From assembly GCF_030272615.1 (NCBI RefSeq), contig NC_081413.1:448736538-448800537 (forward strand): a DNA stretch of 64,000 nt, read 5' to 3'. Source of the stretch: Cryptomeria japonica. Taxonomy: Eukaryota; Streptophyta; Pinopsida; Cupressales; Cupressaceae. The notes below the pieces were generated by a model. It worked only from the letters and a program-made list of their open reading frames with translations. It was not told the DNA's origin and did not search any database. Shown here in pieces: positions 1 to 11,765 of this stretch; the stretch's first letter is position 1, and each line of letters starts with the position of its first letter. Both the position numbers and the translations under genes were made by a program.

Positions 1-600
1 AGTTATTTGCTTGGCATAACTATAAGGACTTATAGGTTTTCTTCCTTGCACAGCGATGATTGGTTTATTCGGAGTACGAAAGGAATCATGATCATATCGT
101 CCTTGGACAGTAAGGAGAGGTGATTTAGGACCTTGAAAGGTGGGAGAAGGATAAGCACCTTGGACTTCAAAGAGAGGCTTTTTATGCTCATTCAAGTTTA
201 TCATGTTAACCAATTTAGAAGTTTTGTTTTTGTTTAGAGATTTCGATAAAGCCACAAAGTCATCAAGAGCGTCATCCAACAAAGCATGATCATATCTATT
301 GAAAGGTTTATCTTTTGATTCAAAAGGAGACATCTCCTCATAGAGGGGATTGTTGAAAACAACCATGTTACTAGATTTAGTGGAAGAGTTGATAGGAATG
401 TACCCTTGAGAGGACTCATTCAACTTATCTTTCTCATCACAACGAAATGGCATAGTAACAAGGTTTATGAGTTTTTGGTAAAATGAAGGTTTGGCATCTT
501 TAGGGTTCAAAAACTCATCTAAATCTTCATCTAATTCATCTTGGCTATACTCATAATAATCATCATAAGCATGAACATTTTGCAAATAAAAGTCGGACAT
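1..600 (-). CDS. E1 first ORF, N-terminal 200 residues, 3' end outside window
   Basis: An ATG at 600 opens a frame with no stop for 200 codons to the window edge. The start MSDFYLQNVHAYDDYYEYSQ is acidic and Tyr-rich (Asp/Glu-rich to about residue 40). The last 60 residues contain three spaced copies of a short motif: FEVQGAY, LTVQGRY and IAVQGRK, each followed by Pro/Ser. No zinc knuckle, Gag domain or protease is reached. Its position just after the 5' LTR and primer site makes it the first ORF of the element, by analogy with the E8 gag at 34655, but the N-termini do not look alike. Function is not recognised. The unbroken frame suggests this copy is less decayed than its copia neighbours. 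Confidence 0.6.
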   Translation of the reverse strand, partial: MSDFYLQNVHAYDDYYEYSQDELDEDLDEFLNPKDAKPSFYQKLINLVTMPFRCDEKDKLNESSQGYIPINSSTKSSNMVVFNNPLYEEMSPFESKDKPFNRYDHALLDDALDDFVALSKSLNKNKTSKLVNMINLNEHKKPLFEVQGAYPSPTFQGPKSPLLTVQGRYDHDSFRTPNKPIIAVQGRKPISPYSYAKQIT

Positions 601-772
601 TTTGAAATAAAAATTGCATGAAATTTAAACACACAATGCAAAGAAACACACTCTTTTTTTTTTTTTTTTCTTTTTAATAAAAATGAAATGAAAACACACT
701 AGATCTAGATCTAGATCTAACAAATGCAATGCAAGAAGGAACAATGATAGTTTCACATCGGGTTCAGCAAAA
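601..772 (-). other. E1 leader and primer-binding-site-like sequence
   Basis: Bases 751-769 read 'tttcacatcgggttcagca' on the plus strand, directly against the LTR end at 773. The same layout occurs in E8, where the complement ends in a proper CCA; here it ends in GCA, a one-base departure. A homopyrimidine run (about 653-676) and three AGATCT repeats (about 701-717) lie in the leader. The tRNA identity is not assigned. Confidence 0.5.
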
Positions 773-2431
773 TGTGTGGGGGAAAAGCGAGACTAGGTTA
801 TCATGCCCTAATCCGACCCTTTGACACACATTATGGAATATGAAAGAGCCTAGAGGTATCACACAATTGGCTACTTCTTTTTGTGAAAGAGAGAGCCATG
901 GGCTACCTATTAGGGTTTCTATTCCTTTGTTGTAATTGAAAGGTAAGATTATGCAAGTTCAATTCCTAACCCTAGAACGCAAGTATGAACTAATAACAAG
1001 ATTGTAGAATTGAACTTAAACAAGGGAAAGCTGTAAGTACAAGGATAAGACAAGAATGCAAATGCGTACCTGGAGCCAAAATCTGAGTGGAAATGTTCGG
1101 GATGGGGGCGCGGGTACCACTGTCCTGATTCTGCACCTGAAACTGCACCTGAAACCACTGTTTTTGCACTCTGGAAACTATCTGAAATGCTGTCTGTCAG
1201 GAGGACCAGGGTGCCTAGCGCCTCTGTCCCAGTGACCAGGGCACCCAGTGCCTCTGTCCTGGTAGGACCAGGGTGCCCCATGCCCCTGTCCTGGTATCTT
1301 ACTCTTCAATTTGATGTGGGGTGCTGTCTCGACCTGCTTCTTTCGGATTTGCAACCTGCGGTGTCGTTCGAGTCTCGAAACCTACACTTATATCTGAAAA
1401 GGATGTTTGGGCGGCTATATAGGGTTTTGCCTTAGTCAAACCCCCACTTCGGTGATTTCCACCTCCACGAATAGCCAAGTTGTATTTTAAAAAGTAACGT
1501 GTGTGCAGACCTTGTGTGTGTGCAAGATCTAAAATGCAAGTAAGCAAACTAGAGCAACCTAGAAAGTAAACCCTAATTGCTTGTTAATGATAATGTAAAT
1601 GCTCTAAATCAAGATGCAAAGTGATCTAAAGCATGAATAAATGAGATATTGAAGCTTATGCAAAGACATGAAAACAACATGAAATCATACCCAACCCTCA
1701 AGGGAGGAGTACAAGCCAATCTTCAATCGGTGATCTCCTATTGTTCTTCAATGTCTTCCAAGCCCTAAATGAATGAATAGAATTGATAAATGCTTGATAG
1801 AGTGATGTTGAATGTTGTTGAAGTCTTCAAAGATCTGCTCTTTCACTGCATATGAGGTTCCTGAAAACAAAATTCGGATCCCTTCAAATGAAGAAAGAGA
1901 GCTCTTATGTATGAAACGCTAGGTCATAATTTTGTCTTTTGGCCGACCTAGAGATTGAATATCCCGCCAATTTCTTGGGGTTAAGCTTTAGTTTATGATT
2001 GGATCGCGCTCCTAAAATTTCGGGAAAAATGTCCGGGACCGTGTGCACTCCGGGCGCCACAGTCCCAACAACTTTTCACCAAATTTTCAGGGCCATCAGA
2101 TATGATGATTTTAGAGAGAATCCCGAAGTTACAGGTGATTTCGAGATGTTTTGACCCCCGAAATCAAGCCCCCAAGCTCAGAATAGGGCCTAATTAGGGT
2201 TTTTGATTAAGTAGTGTATTGGAAGAATAAAATGAAAGGGGCACGCTTTAATGAAAGGGCCCGACTTTATGATGTGGAAAATGATGAAATAGAACCTTTA
2301 GACCTAATTAATTTGATTAATTAAGTGCTAAAGGGGAAATGAAATGCAAAATGCAACTGCGCCAAGGTGGGTGCTAAACTAGGTATTAAATTGTACTGCT
2401 TTAGCAAGTGCGTACAATTTATGACATTACA
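773..2431 (-). repeat. E1 5' LTR
   Basis: On the plus strand it opens TGTGTGGGGG and closes GACATTACA, so on the element strand it runs TG...CA. About 1.66 kb. It holds three consecutive 27-bp palindromic modules (1203-1229, 1233-1259, 1265-1291) and one 30-bp GGACC...AGTCC module (2036-2065). The right boundary is inferred from the TG/CA rule and the change to copia-like sequence; the second LTR is not in the window, so the boundary cannot be checked by alignment. Confidence 0.6.
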
Positions 2432-2546
2432 ATTATGTTATTGCACTATTCAGTTTATGCATAATAGTAAAGTTATTATTGAAGAAAAGTTTTGAAGTAC
2501 TTATTCACCCCTCCCCTCTCAGTACATTAGCTTTCCATATTGGGCC
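2432..2546 (+). other. Possible copia LTR 3'-end remnant
   Basis: The stretch at about 2501-2520 ('ttattcacccctcccctctc') resembles the pyrimidine-rich LTR 3' region of the copia elements here (compare 37797-37815 and 5742-5757). It runs almost directly into copia RT-region coding sequence at about 2547. This could be an internally deleted copia in which the LTR end is fused to pol. Otherwise I see nothing in this stretch. Confidence 0.35.
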
Positions 2547-4150
2547 TAACAATAAGGATGCTAGAGTACTAACCAGAAGAAGAATCAAAGAAAATTCTTG
2601 CATGATCTCCACTATTGAACCAAGAACTACTAAGGAAGCATTTGGTGATTATTATTGGGTTAAAGATATGGAGGAGGAATCAGATAAAATTGAGAAGAAA
2701 AACACATGGAGCCTGGTACCCCAACCGGTAAATAAAAATGTGATAGGAACTAAGTGGGTTTTTAGGAAAAAGTTGAATGAAGATGGTGTTGTGGTTTGCA
2801 ATAAAGATAGGTTGGTTTGCAAAGGTTATGCATAAGAGGAAGGAGAAGACTATGGTGAGAATTTGGTACCAGTGGAAAGACTGAAAGGTGTCAGAACTTT
2901 ACTTGCATTTGCAACACTCAAGAAATTCAAGGTATACCAGATGGATGTTAAGTCAACATTTTTGAATGGGATACTTGAAGAAGAAGTATACATTGAGCAT
3001 CCTGATGGTTACGCTCTGACTAGTAAGGAAGACATGGTATGCAAATTGCATAAAGGTTTGTATGGATCAAAGCAGGCACCTAGAGCATGGTATGAAAGGC
3101 TTCATACACATCTGATGTAGATAGGATTTCTAAGAACCAGTAATGATAGTAACATATATCTCAAATCTGAAGGAGATAAAATACTAGTCAGTGAGGTATT
3201 TGTTGATGATATCATATTTGGAGGTGATGATGACATGAGAAACAATTTTGTAGATGAAATGAAAAATGAGTTTGAAATGTCCTTAGTGGGGAAATTAAAA
3301 TTTTCATAGGCTTGTAAATACAACAAATGAAGAATGGTATTTTCATTACACAATCAAAGTATGTGAAAGAGGTCTTCAAGATATTTGGCATGAGTGACTG
3401 TAAACTAGTTGGGACACCTATGATCACAAGTTGTAAGTTGTCTAAGGAAGATGAGTCCAAATCTATTGATGAGAAGGAATATAGGTCAATGATTAGAAAA
3501 TTGCACTATGTTGTTCACAGAAGACCAAACATAGCTCATGTAGTCGATATAGTTGCTAGATTTTAGAAGAATCCTAAGGAAACACATCTGATAACAACCA
3601 AAAGAAATTTTAGATACTTGAAAGGTGCTGTTGATTATGGGTTATGGTATCCATAACTAGGAAATTTTGACTTGAAGGTGTACACAGATGCAGATTGGGT
3701 AGGAAATGTTGATGACCAAAAAAGCACAACCGGGGGAGCATTTTTTCTTGGAGGAAGGCTTGTTTCATGAGTAGTAAGAAGCAAAGTTGTACTTCATAAT
3801 CTATTGCTGAAGTTGAGTATGTTGTAGCTTACATGAATTGTACATAGGTTATATGGATGAGGCACATTTTGGAAGGTTTAAAGATGAAGATTTTAGAAAC
3901 TATAAGGATTTTATGTGATAACACTAGTGCCATAAATATTTCCAAGAACCCTGTTTTGCATGCATGAACCAAGCATATTGAATTGAAGTATCATTTCTTG
4001 AGGGAAAAAGTTCAGTATAAAGATGTTATCTTGGAGGATGTTTCTACCAAGGACCATCTCGGAGATATTTTTACTAAACCTCTACCTAAGACTACATTTG
4101 AATATCTTAGATTCCAGTTAGGGGTTGTCCCTCTTCATGAAGTCAATTAA
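2547..4150 (+). pseudogene. E2 copia pol remnant: reverse transcriptase and RNase H
   Basis: The first segment (to 2835) contains NVIGTKWVFRKKLNEDG, the start of copia RT. The next (2863-3120) has YQMDVKSTFLNGILEEEVYI and KGLYGSKQAPRAWYERL. Around 3196-3220 the frame gives VFVDDIIF, the catalytic Asp-Asp pair. Segment 3327-3566 is the thumb/connection (SKYVKEVFKIFGM...). RNase H begins near 3678 (VYTDADWVGNVDDQKSTTGG) and the C-terminus (KHIELKYHFLREK, DIFTKPLPK) ends with a stop at 4148-4150. In-frame stops at about 2833, 3118 and 3307, a frameshift near 3310-3330 and further breaks after 3650 prevent a functional product. Confidence 0.88.
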
Positions 4151-4467
4151 GTATGATGTGGATTACATCAATTCCTGGAGCTACTTGCAAAATTTTATAG
4201 GAGGATTGGTGTAGAAGTGGATGTATTCCATAGGGGGAGCATCAAGTTGCAGATTAAAATTTGACATTACATGTTTTACTTTTAATTTGGCATTGTTGTC
4301 AAAGGGGGAGAAGAATTATGTGATTATGGGAAGGTGAACCAACAACAAGCTGAAGACATTGAGAGCATGGTGAATACTTGGTAATATAAACCAGGATTCC
4401 TATTCACAACCATGCAACAATCAATGGTATTGATATTTGTATTACCATCAATGCCAAAGGGGGAGAT
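4151..4467 (+). other. E2 3' untranslated region with polypurine tract
   Basis: No coding signal. It contains two 'agggggag' purine runs (about 4230 and 4307); the last one (4455-4467) abuts the LTR start TGTTGGCATT and is the probable plus-strand primer. Confidence 0.7.
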
Positions 4468-5794
4468 TGTTGGCATTTGCATGAAGATTGCATTAATGAT
4501 ATGTTATGTTGTCATTGATGTCAATTAAACCAGTAATGATATTGTTGATATTGTTATAGTGTTGTTACTATAACTGGTAGGAAGAATTTGTGAAGAGAAT
4601 CGGTAACTGGTGTAAAGGTGTAAACCTTATCTATTATTGTAACTGGTAAACTCTAAGTGTTATTTTTGATAAATCCTAACCGATTAAGTTTTGTGAATTG
4701 GTTATTTCAGTTTATGATTTGATGATGAGCGGTAATGATGATGACACGCATGATTATTGTATGAAGACAATTCCAAGAGATTTTGGCGAGTTGTTGTAAT
4801 GACTTTTGTCTAGGGAATGAGCAAGTGTATTGTATCTAATGCAAAGCACGTGATGAGTTACTAAGTTCAATGAAGCGGTGATCAAGGAGTGATCAAGGTT
4901 TTCTTGATTGATGTGCAAATATTGCTATGTAATCCAATGGTCATACTTGAATAGAATTTGTTTGTAATTTCGATGAGAGTTAGGTTTTTGTTGTGTTACC
5001 AACCTGATTGATTTGTATTTAAGGTCGATGAATTTATTTAGCTTTAAGAGAGTTGGCATAGAGATAGACACAGTTTAGTTGAGTGTGTGGTTGTCGAACC
5101 AGATGATGTATCTATAGTTTGAATAAGGCATATAGGGGCATGAAATGGATCTGATCAAGAAAGTTTAGTTCTATTTAGACATAGTAGCAAACTCCTGTTG
5201 TTTTCTAACAATTACAACAGAATTGAAATCCCCTAACCGAGTAAGCTCTAACAAGCTTGGTACGATTCAAATCCTCTACCAAGGTTACTCCTTACAGGGT
5301 ATTGCTTCTAACAAGGTATTTGTAGTCAATCCCTTAACCAGGTGATTCCTAATAGGATCAGTTCTTAACAAGACTTTTTGTAAAGCTTTAACATGCTAGG
5401 CTCCTAATAGGGCAAACTTCAGAAGAGTTCAGATATTAGCTTGTGAGTCTCATCTCACCGTGTTTTTTACCTATTTGGGTTTCCATGTCAAAAATATTTA
5501 TGCCATGTGGTGAATTTTTTTGTGGTTATGTTATCATGGTTTATTTCCTTAACTACTTAACTATTTTTGATAATTCATGATAATCAAAAGCATTGAGATA
5601 TGAAGAAGTTGTTTACTATTAATTTGTTGTAATAGACAACTAGTTTATCTTATGATTTTTTATCTTCATAGAGTTATTATTCTAAGTTTACTTTGAGATA
5701 TTGATTGGTGAGTTTTATTATCAGTTTTTCTATCTACTAATTCACCCCCCCTCTCATTAGTTGACCTGATACTTATTATTTCATCATACCATCA
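4468..5794 (+). repeat. E2 3' LTR
   Basis: Begins TGTTGGCATTTGCATG directly after the polypurine tract. The 3' half holds the 'ccctaaccga', 'ctctaacaag' and 'cctaataggg' phrase repeats also seen in the E7 LTR (37150-37400) and a 'ttcaccccccctctc' run near its end. The 3' boundary is placed at the CA at 5794; an end at 5786 is also possible. No partner LTR remains. Confidence 0.7.
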
Positions 5795-7012
5795 CCTGTG
5801 TGGTGCCAAATTGAGCCACAAGCCAAGAAATTTCTCCGCACAAGAAGAAATCTCCAACATAGATGATAAGATCAAAACTGCTCTGGAACCAAGAAATAGA
5901 CACTCCAAAATGAATAAATTTATGGAAAAGAATCCAAATGATCTATATGAACAAGAACAATCCTGGAAGTCAAAAATTTGATCCGCAACGAAAAATAAAT
6001 AACTACCAGAAAATGTTGAAAGTAACACAAAAACTGTAACAAGAAGAAAACTAAAAGAAAATATTTTTGGTTGATGCAAGATTTCTTATAGACTGGGGAT
6101 GCCCCTACATCAAACACCCCAGTTAGATAAAATACGTTCCATGAGAGGCAACTCGGGAACATAAAAAAGGATTTGGGATATAGACCCCATGCTCACTTCT
6201 GATCCAATTATCTTCCTTGTCTACAAACTTCTTCCTAACCTCTTCTAGAACCTCAACCATATTCTCTAGATTATGTTTTTCTTTATCTCCCTTTACTTGC
6301 TTCATACTTGCACATTGTCTCCAACTATGATGTCTTTCTTCTGGAACTCTAATTTATTTTTGCCACAAGATTTCATCCAGTCTACCACCATCACCTTAAC
6401 CTTACTTCCCTCTAGTACCACCTTGCTAATAGTTCCATCCATAAGATTCCTCTCCACATCCATACCATCATCCGGTACAACCTTTGCATCCTACTTCTTT
6501 GCACTCCAACTCTTCACAAGACTCAAATTTTTTAATTCCTTCTCCTTCTCCTTCAAAGAAACCAAAGTGAACTTCTGCCCATTCTTCTCAATAGTGATCA
6601 AGTTTACTCTACAATCATAAATAGCCCCTCTATCAAATTGCCAAGTTCTAGCACTAATAGGCAAAACATCACACAAGACTTCATCCTTGAAAGGTTCAAT
6701 ATTGAAATTTACCAAGAACCGCTCTCTCACTTCCACCTTATGATCACCTTGCAACCAACTCACCTGGTAAAGGCTAGGATTCTCAAGCCTTTTCAAACCA
6801 AGCTTCACTACCATCTCCTTTGATACCAAACTATCAATACTTCCAATATCTACAATAAACTTACAACACTTACCACCTTATTTGCAAACAATCTAGAAAA
6901 TGATTCTTCCTTTGAGTAGGTCTAGTATCTTCATTGTTCTCCTCCATCAAGACTCTTTTGAACAAAAGGGACTCTCCATGCTCCAGTTATAACACATTCT
7001 CTTTGGTAACAC
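5795..7012 (-). mobile_element. E3: Ty3/gypsy fragment, protease region
   Basis: A minus-strand gypsy remnant wedged between the E2 LTR and the E4 3' LTR. Only the protease region and a downstream linker are recognisable. Bases 5795-6120 hold nothing I recognise. E4 appears to have inserted into it at 7012/7013, so its 5' part would lie beyond the right end of the window. Confidence 0.6.
6123..6990 (-). pseudogene. E3 gypsy aspartic protease and linker, degenerate
   Basis: Starting near 6880 the minus strand encodes KCCKFIVDIGSIDSLVSKEM, where the retropepsin active site (normally Asp-Ser/Thr-Gly) reads Asp-Ile-Gly. It continues open from 6829 to 6491 with VKLGLKRLENPSLYQVSWLQ, then LCDVLPISARTWQFDRGAIY and ITIEKNGQKFTLVSLKEKE, the order expected after the flap of a gypsy protease. 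Upstream (6900-6990) a shifted frame gives ESLLFKRVLMEENNEDTRPT, a typical pre-protease linker. Downstream (6480-6305) is an open Lys-rich stretch of unknown role, followed by a separate 60-codon frame (6305-6123). Frameshifts and the altered catalytic motif make it inactive. Confidence 0.65.
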
Positions 7013-8788
7013 TATTGGACACAATGGATCACTGAGAGGGAGGTGAATTAGTGATTTAAACAATTTTTACTTAATCAGAGCTATACTGGTACAATATGAA
7101 ATAAACAAAATGTAGACCGGTTACCAAAACAATGCAATTTAGGTGTGTAGGAGAAATATCTAAATGATTAATATAAAATAGACATGTAGATGCAACACAT
7201 AACACTAGATGTATGAGTAAAACCCAATGTGGTAAAAACCTCAGTGAGAATAGCCATTGGAGATCTTCTTCTCTAATCCAGCCTCAATGAAAATATCTGA
7301 TTACATATTTTAGGGCACCAACCCAAGGAGCGCCAACCCTTGATTTATGAGCACCAACTCAAAGGAGCACCAAACCATACACAATTTATAGGCTACAACC
7401 TAAAGGAGCTACAACCCCTGCACTAAGCACCTACTCAGTGAAAACAATATAAAAATTTAGATACACAAATGAGATCCCTATTGCAAATGAAATTTTGCAA
7501 CCCTTTCAATACTTTGCTCTACTGGTTTCAATCTTACTGGTTTGTGATCACTCCACACACACTGCAACTAAGAATATCTATTGATTTTAACTCTGTTGAG
7601 TCTTCTCTCCCTCTTTCTACTAAATTCAACATACACTTGATCATACTTTATTAAGTTCTATCTTAGCCAGTTTGTCACCTCTGCATTCTACACTCTCTAC
7701 CAGTTTGCTCCTTACATTGATTTTCCCTGCTTCTCCTTACTGGTACAATCTTCACTCATAAATACTTCAGATGTTTATCTCTTCTACTCTCAGATAGTAA
7801 TTTCACTCTATCCTTCACACTTTAGCAACAACAACTATTTGTCTTAGCATATTTAAACTGAAGCTTTCCCGCCAAGAGCCAAGTCAAACAAAGGGTGACT
7901 AGGGTTTCCCTCCACTGATCAAATATTCATAAAATCAGATCCAATCTTCCTTGGATCACTCACTACTTTAGCAGGATAAATCATCACGCATTTTTCATCT
8001 ATCTAATGCATGTTTGCTAAAAATAGCAAACCTAACCCTAATTTTTGGCCTTGAAACCAATCGACACATTTATGATTCAATTGTTTCTTGTTTGAGGTCA
8101 TCATGCAATATGATTTCATGCTTTGATCATGACACCAACAACCGTCTAATCTTCCTTTGTCGTCCATCCTTCATCGAGACACAAACACCTATAATCAATC
8201 CATGATTTTTCCAATCATATTAAATATTGACCTATGACACCTACCATGCCTTAATGATACACATATCGACATCTGCCTTTTTGCCAACTAGCATCCACCT
8301 ATCAAACACTTCGATAATTGACCCACTGATATTGAGTCAGTTCATGCTCATTCATTCAACAAATCCTCACACTGACACAAATACTTACTGGTAAAACCTT
8401 CTCCTGCTGTTATCCGACATAATACACTACACCAGTAGCTCAACTTCACCTCCAGTGGTTTGTGATCTCTTTGATACTCTGGCTCGTCATCACAAACATT
8501 ATCACAAACAAACAACCGACATACATATAGGTTACAACTTGTCATTCCAACACACAACTTCATATCACCTCTTACCGGTAATGTCACTGACAATCTCAAT
8601 ACCTTCTTGTCTTCCATGCCTTCATACTAGTTTTGTCCTCCACCATACCAATTGACATACCTTCATGTTAATCTTCCTTATACTAGGTACATCCTTCTAC
8701 ATACCGATAGACACTTAGTTGACATCAGTTGACTATACCAACAATTTCATACTCACCAGTTGTCACCAATGACAACTCAATGCCAACA
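7013..8788 (-). repeat. E4 3' LTR
   Basis: Its plus-strand start TATTGGACACAATGG corresponds to TGTTGGACATAATGG in the 5' LTR copy at 26256, with the terminal TG mutated to TA. It ends TGCCAACA immediately before 'atctccccctttggcat', the complement of the polypurine tract. About 1.78 kb, rich in ACCGGT/ACTGGT words. The small open frames inside it are not conserved with any family I know. Confidence 0.85.
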
Positions 8789-9029
8789 ATCTCCCCCTTT
8801 GGCATTAATGTCAACATTTTATGTTCTGGTTTCTCTCCCCCTTTGACAAAAATGGCAAAGGGAACCTTAGTCTACAAACTAATCATACTACCAGAGTCGA
8901 CCCATAATCTCTCCCTTGTCTACATCTGGTTACGAGACATTCTCCCCATGTGTCCATGCTTCATGATTTAAGAGTCATAAGTTAGTAACAATCATTGAAT
9001 CCCCCTAAACCATACATTCTCCTACTCAT
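8789..9029 (-). other. E4 3' untranslated region and polypurine tract
   Basis: Between the pol stop (9030) and the 3' LTR. The purine tract on the minus strand (atgccaaagggggagat, 8805-8789) abuts the LTR. A second tract, 'aaagggggagaga', lies at 8847-8835. No coding signal. Confidence 0.7.
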
Positions 9030-10187
9030 TTAAGTGCTCCCAGATGGTGGGAAAACTCCCATCTTTTGTCTCAAGTACTCAAATGGGCCCAAGGGAAGTG
9101 GCTTGGTAAATATGTCAATGATCTGCTCACAAATTGGAACATATTCTACTATGACCTCCTTGTCTGCTACCTTCTCCCTCAAGAAGTGATACTTGATTGC
9201 AATGTGTTTTGTTCTTGAGTGCATTATTGGATTCTTGGAGATGTTTATTGCACTTGAGTTATCACATCGGATTGGAATAGGTTCCTACATCTCCACCTGT
9301 ATGTCTTTCAGTGTTTGCTTCATCCACAAAACTGTGAACAACATGTAGAAGCTGCTATATACTATGCCTCAATAGTAGATAATGACATTGAATCTTGCTT
9401 CTTGATGTGCCATGATACTAACCGATCTCCTAAGTAGAAAGAAACTCCACTTGTACTTTTTTGGTCATCAATACATCCTGCCTAATCTGCATCAGTATAA
9501 GCCTGCAAAGAGAAGTCTCCTTTCTTTGGATACCATAGGCCATAACTGATAGTTCCTTGCAGATACCTGAAGATTCTCCTGATAGCCTTTAAGTGAGACT
9601 ATTTAGGAGCTACTTGTAATCTTTCTACCATGCAAACAACTTGTACAATATCTAGTCTAGATGATATTAGATATAACAAAGTACTAGTCATAGACCTATA
9701 TAGTGTTTGCTCAACTTCTCGTGACTCATCTAGTTTTCTCAACTTACAACCAATAACCATGGGAGCAGTTACCAGTTTGCTATCCTCCATTTGAAATTTC
9801 TTCAACATGTCTTTAATATAATTCATTTTTGAAATGAAAATTCCTTCCTCCTACTGTGATATCTATAAACCAAGAAAATAGGACAACTCACCTAGCATGG
9901 ACATCTAAAATTTTGTCTTCGTCTGATCTGCAAATTCTTTGCACATGATGTCCTTATCTCCAACAAATATAATGTTATCCACATACACAACAAATATGAT
10001 CATATGGTCTACATTTATCTTGATGTATAGGTTGTTGTTTGCATTCCCTTTCAAGAATCCTTGGTCCTTCAAGTATTTGTCTAAACGAGAATACCATGCT
10101 CTGGGGGCCTGCTTCAAACCATACAGGGCTTTCTTCAACTAGTATAAAAAAATTTGATCACCATGTAATAGATATCCTTCTGGATTT
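9030..10187 (-). pseudogene. E4 pol, 3' part: reverse transcriptase and RNase H
   Basis: Directly left of E5 the minus strand resumes RT with LKKALYGLKQAPRAWYSRL (from 10138) and VVYVDNIIFVG, where the second catalytic Asp of the usual pair reads Asn. The thumb/connection follows in 9826-9599 (YIKDMLKKFQMEDSKLV). RNase H is broken between 9600 and 9225. The terminal segment 9224-9030 reads TKHIAIKYHFLREKV and IIDIFTKPLPLGPFEYL before the stop. Several stops and frame changes show it is dead. The frame meets the 22107 side across E5, as expected for an insertion within the RT coding region. Confidence 0.85.
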
Positions 10188-11765
10188 TGTAGTTCCCCTA
10201 CCCTAGTTAGCTTTGTAAAATAGGTTTGACCTTGGTTGACTTTTTCTATGTGGCATTCTTGGATGGTTGATTTACCATTGTGTAATGTTGTAGTCAAATA
10301 TTGTGATTATTGTGCATACCTATTAATGTGCTTTCGCATTGATTCTTATGTAAGTTTAATTATTCTCCTGATTCTTTTTATTAATCTTGAGTTAACACTT
10401 TCATTAAATATATATGTATGTATGCTTGTGTGACTCATGGTTGCAGGTACAGTACTGCCTAGGTGCGAGGTTCGTCTTCACCTGGATTCATAGGTTTGAG
10501 TGTATCTCTTTGGTCCTTAGAGTTTGCATTAGGTGGTCATAAATCCCTCATTTTACCCTAGTCATGTTCAAGTGAGCGTCGTCAGTGGTCCGTCAGTTTC
10601 CCTTTTCGTATGGGTTTGCGGGTCATGTATTTGGTTGGCTTTTTTGGGTTGCATGCTTTGCATGTGGTGAACTTGAATATTTCATCCTAAGTATTTAATT
10701 TGAATTAATGTGTTCATTTACACATTAGTAATGGAGGAATTAAAATAAATAGGTTTCTTTTATGTGATTAATCATTAATTAATAGATCGCTCTATTTATG
10801 TTTGTAGCAAGTTTAATTTATATATATTTGATATAGTGTGAAAGATTGATTTTGGGATTTTATGTTAATTAAAAAAGATTTTACCTCATTAATATTGTGA
10901 AATATAAATGTTAGCTTTGTTAATATGAGAAAATTAATATTAAATGAGGGAGAGAAGTAGTTTGAGTTTTAATTAGGAAAGCAAGTTTAGAATATTGAAT
11001 AGTGGAAAAGAATGATTTTTCATTTTTATTTAAAAAAGTGTTTTAAATTCAAAATAGGGGATTAGGTCAAATATTCTTCCATTTTACCCTAGGTTTTGAA
11101 AATATTTTTGGGGAGGGATTATTTTTGGGGAGCATTTTGGAAAAATATTTTTGGGAGAAGGATTTTTGGAGGAGATTTGGGTATTTTGGGAGGAAAGGAT
11201 CTCTTGAGTTGAAGGTTGGGGGCTCTTCATCAGATCTTGCCAGGAATGCGAAATGAGGTAGGATTCTTATTTTGTTTCCTTTGTAAAAAAAAGAAAAAAA
11301 AAAGAAAGAGAAAATGAAAATAAAATTTCTGTTTGTTTTATTGAAAGAAATTTCTTGATTGAAATGGGGGTTGGTTTTTAAATCTACACATTTTAGTTCA
11401 AGGTTTCGCAATTTGGTGGGTTCATTATTTGAAAAATGATCTTCTTTATGCCCAAAACTTGCTGATTTGGATTAGTTATTCAACCAAATTTGTGGTTTTA
11501 AAAAAACAAGATTATGCTGCCAAAATTTCCAATATTGTTGTTATTGTTCATTCTGGAAAATATTATAGAAACTATGAATGAAAGAAATTGGGGGTTTTAG
11601 TTTATTATTATTATTTTTTTATGTGTTATTGATTTGATTTAAAATCAATTGATAAAATTGTAAATCAAATTTTATATTTTATTTGGGGCTAGGGTTTGGT
11701 GGGTGGACGATCCGAGGCTCAGCTCATGGCACCTCCCTTCCCCTCCTCCTCATGGGTTCCATAGT

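Larger units (their letters stand above)
1..2431 (-). mobile_element. E1: 5' part of a gag-bearing LTR retrotransposon, cut by the window edge
   Basis: Read on the minus strand the order is 5' LTR (2431 to 773), a primer-site-like stretch, a 170-bp leader and an open reading frame from 600 that runs off base 1. The LTR boundary style and leader match E8 (29245-37102): both have a 'cgggttcNcCa'-type primer-site complement next to the LTR end, and both LTRs carry 27-bp GGACC-type palindromes. I infer a related gag-type element; pol, if any, is outside the window. Confidence 0.7.
2547..5794 (+). mobile_element. E2: truncated Ty1/copia element, 3' half
   Basis: Order on the plus strand: reverse transcriptase, RNase H, polypurine tract (ccaaagggggagat ending at 4467), 3' LTR from 4468. 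This RT-before-LTR order with RNase H at the end of pol is the Ty1/copia arrangement. Gag, protease, integrase and most of the 5' LTR are missing. Multiple stops and frameshifts mark it as an old, dead copy. Confidence 0.85.
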
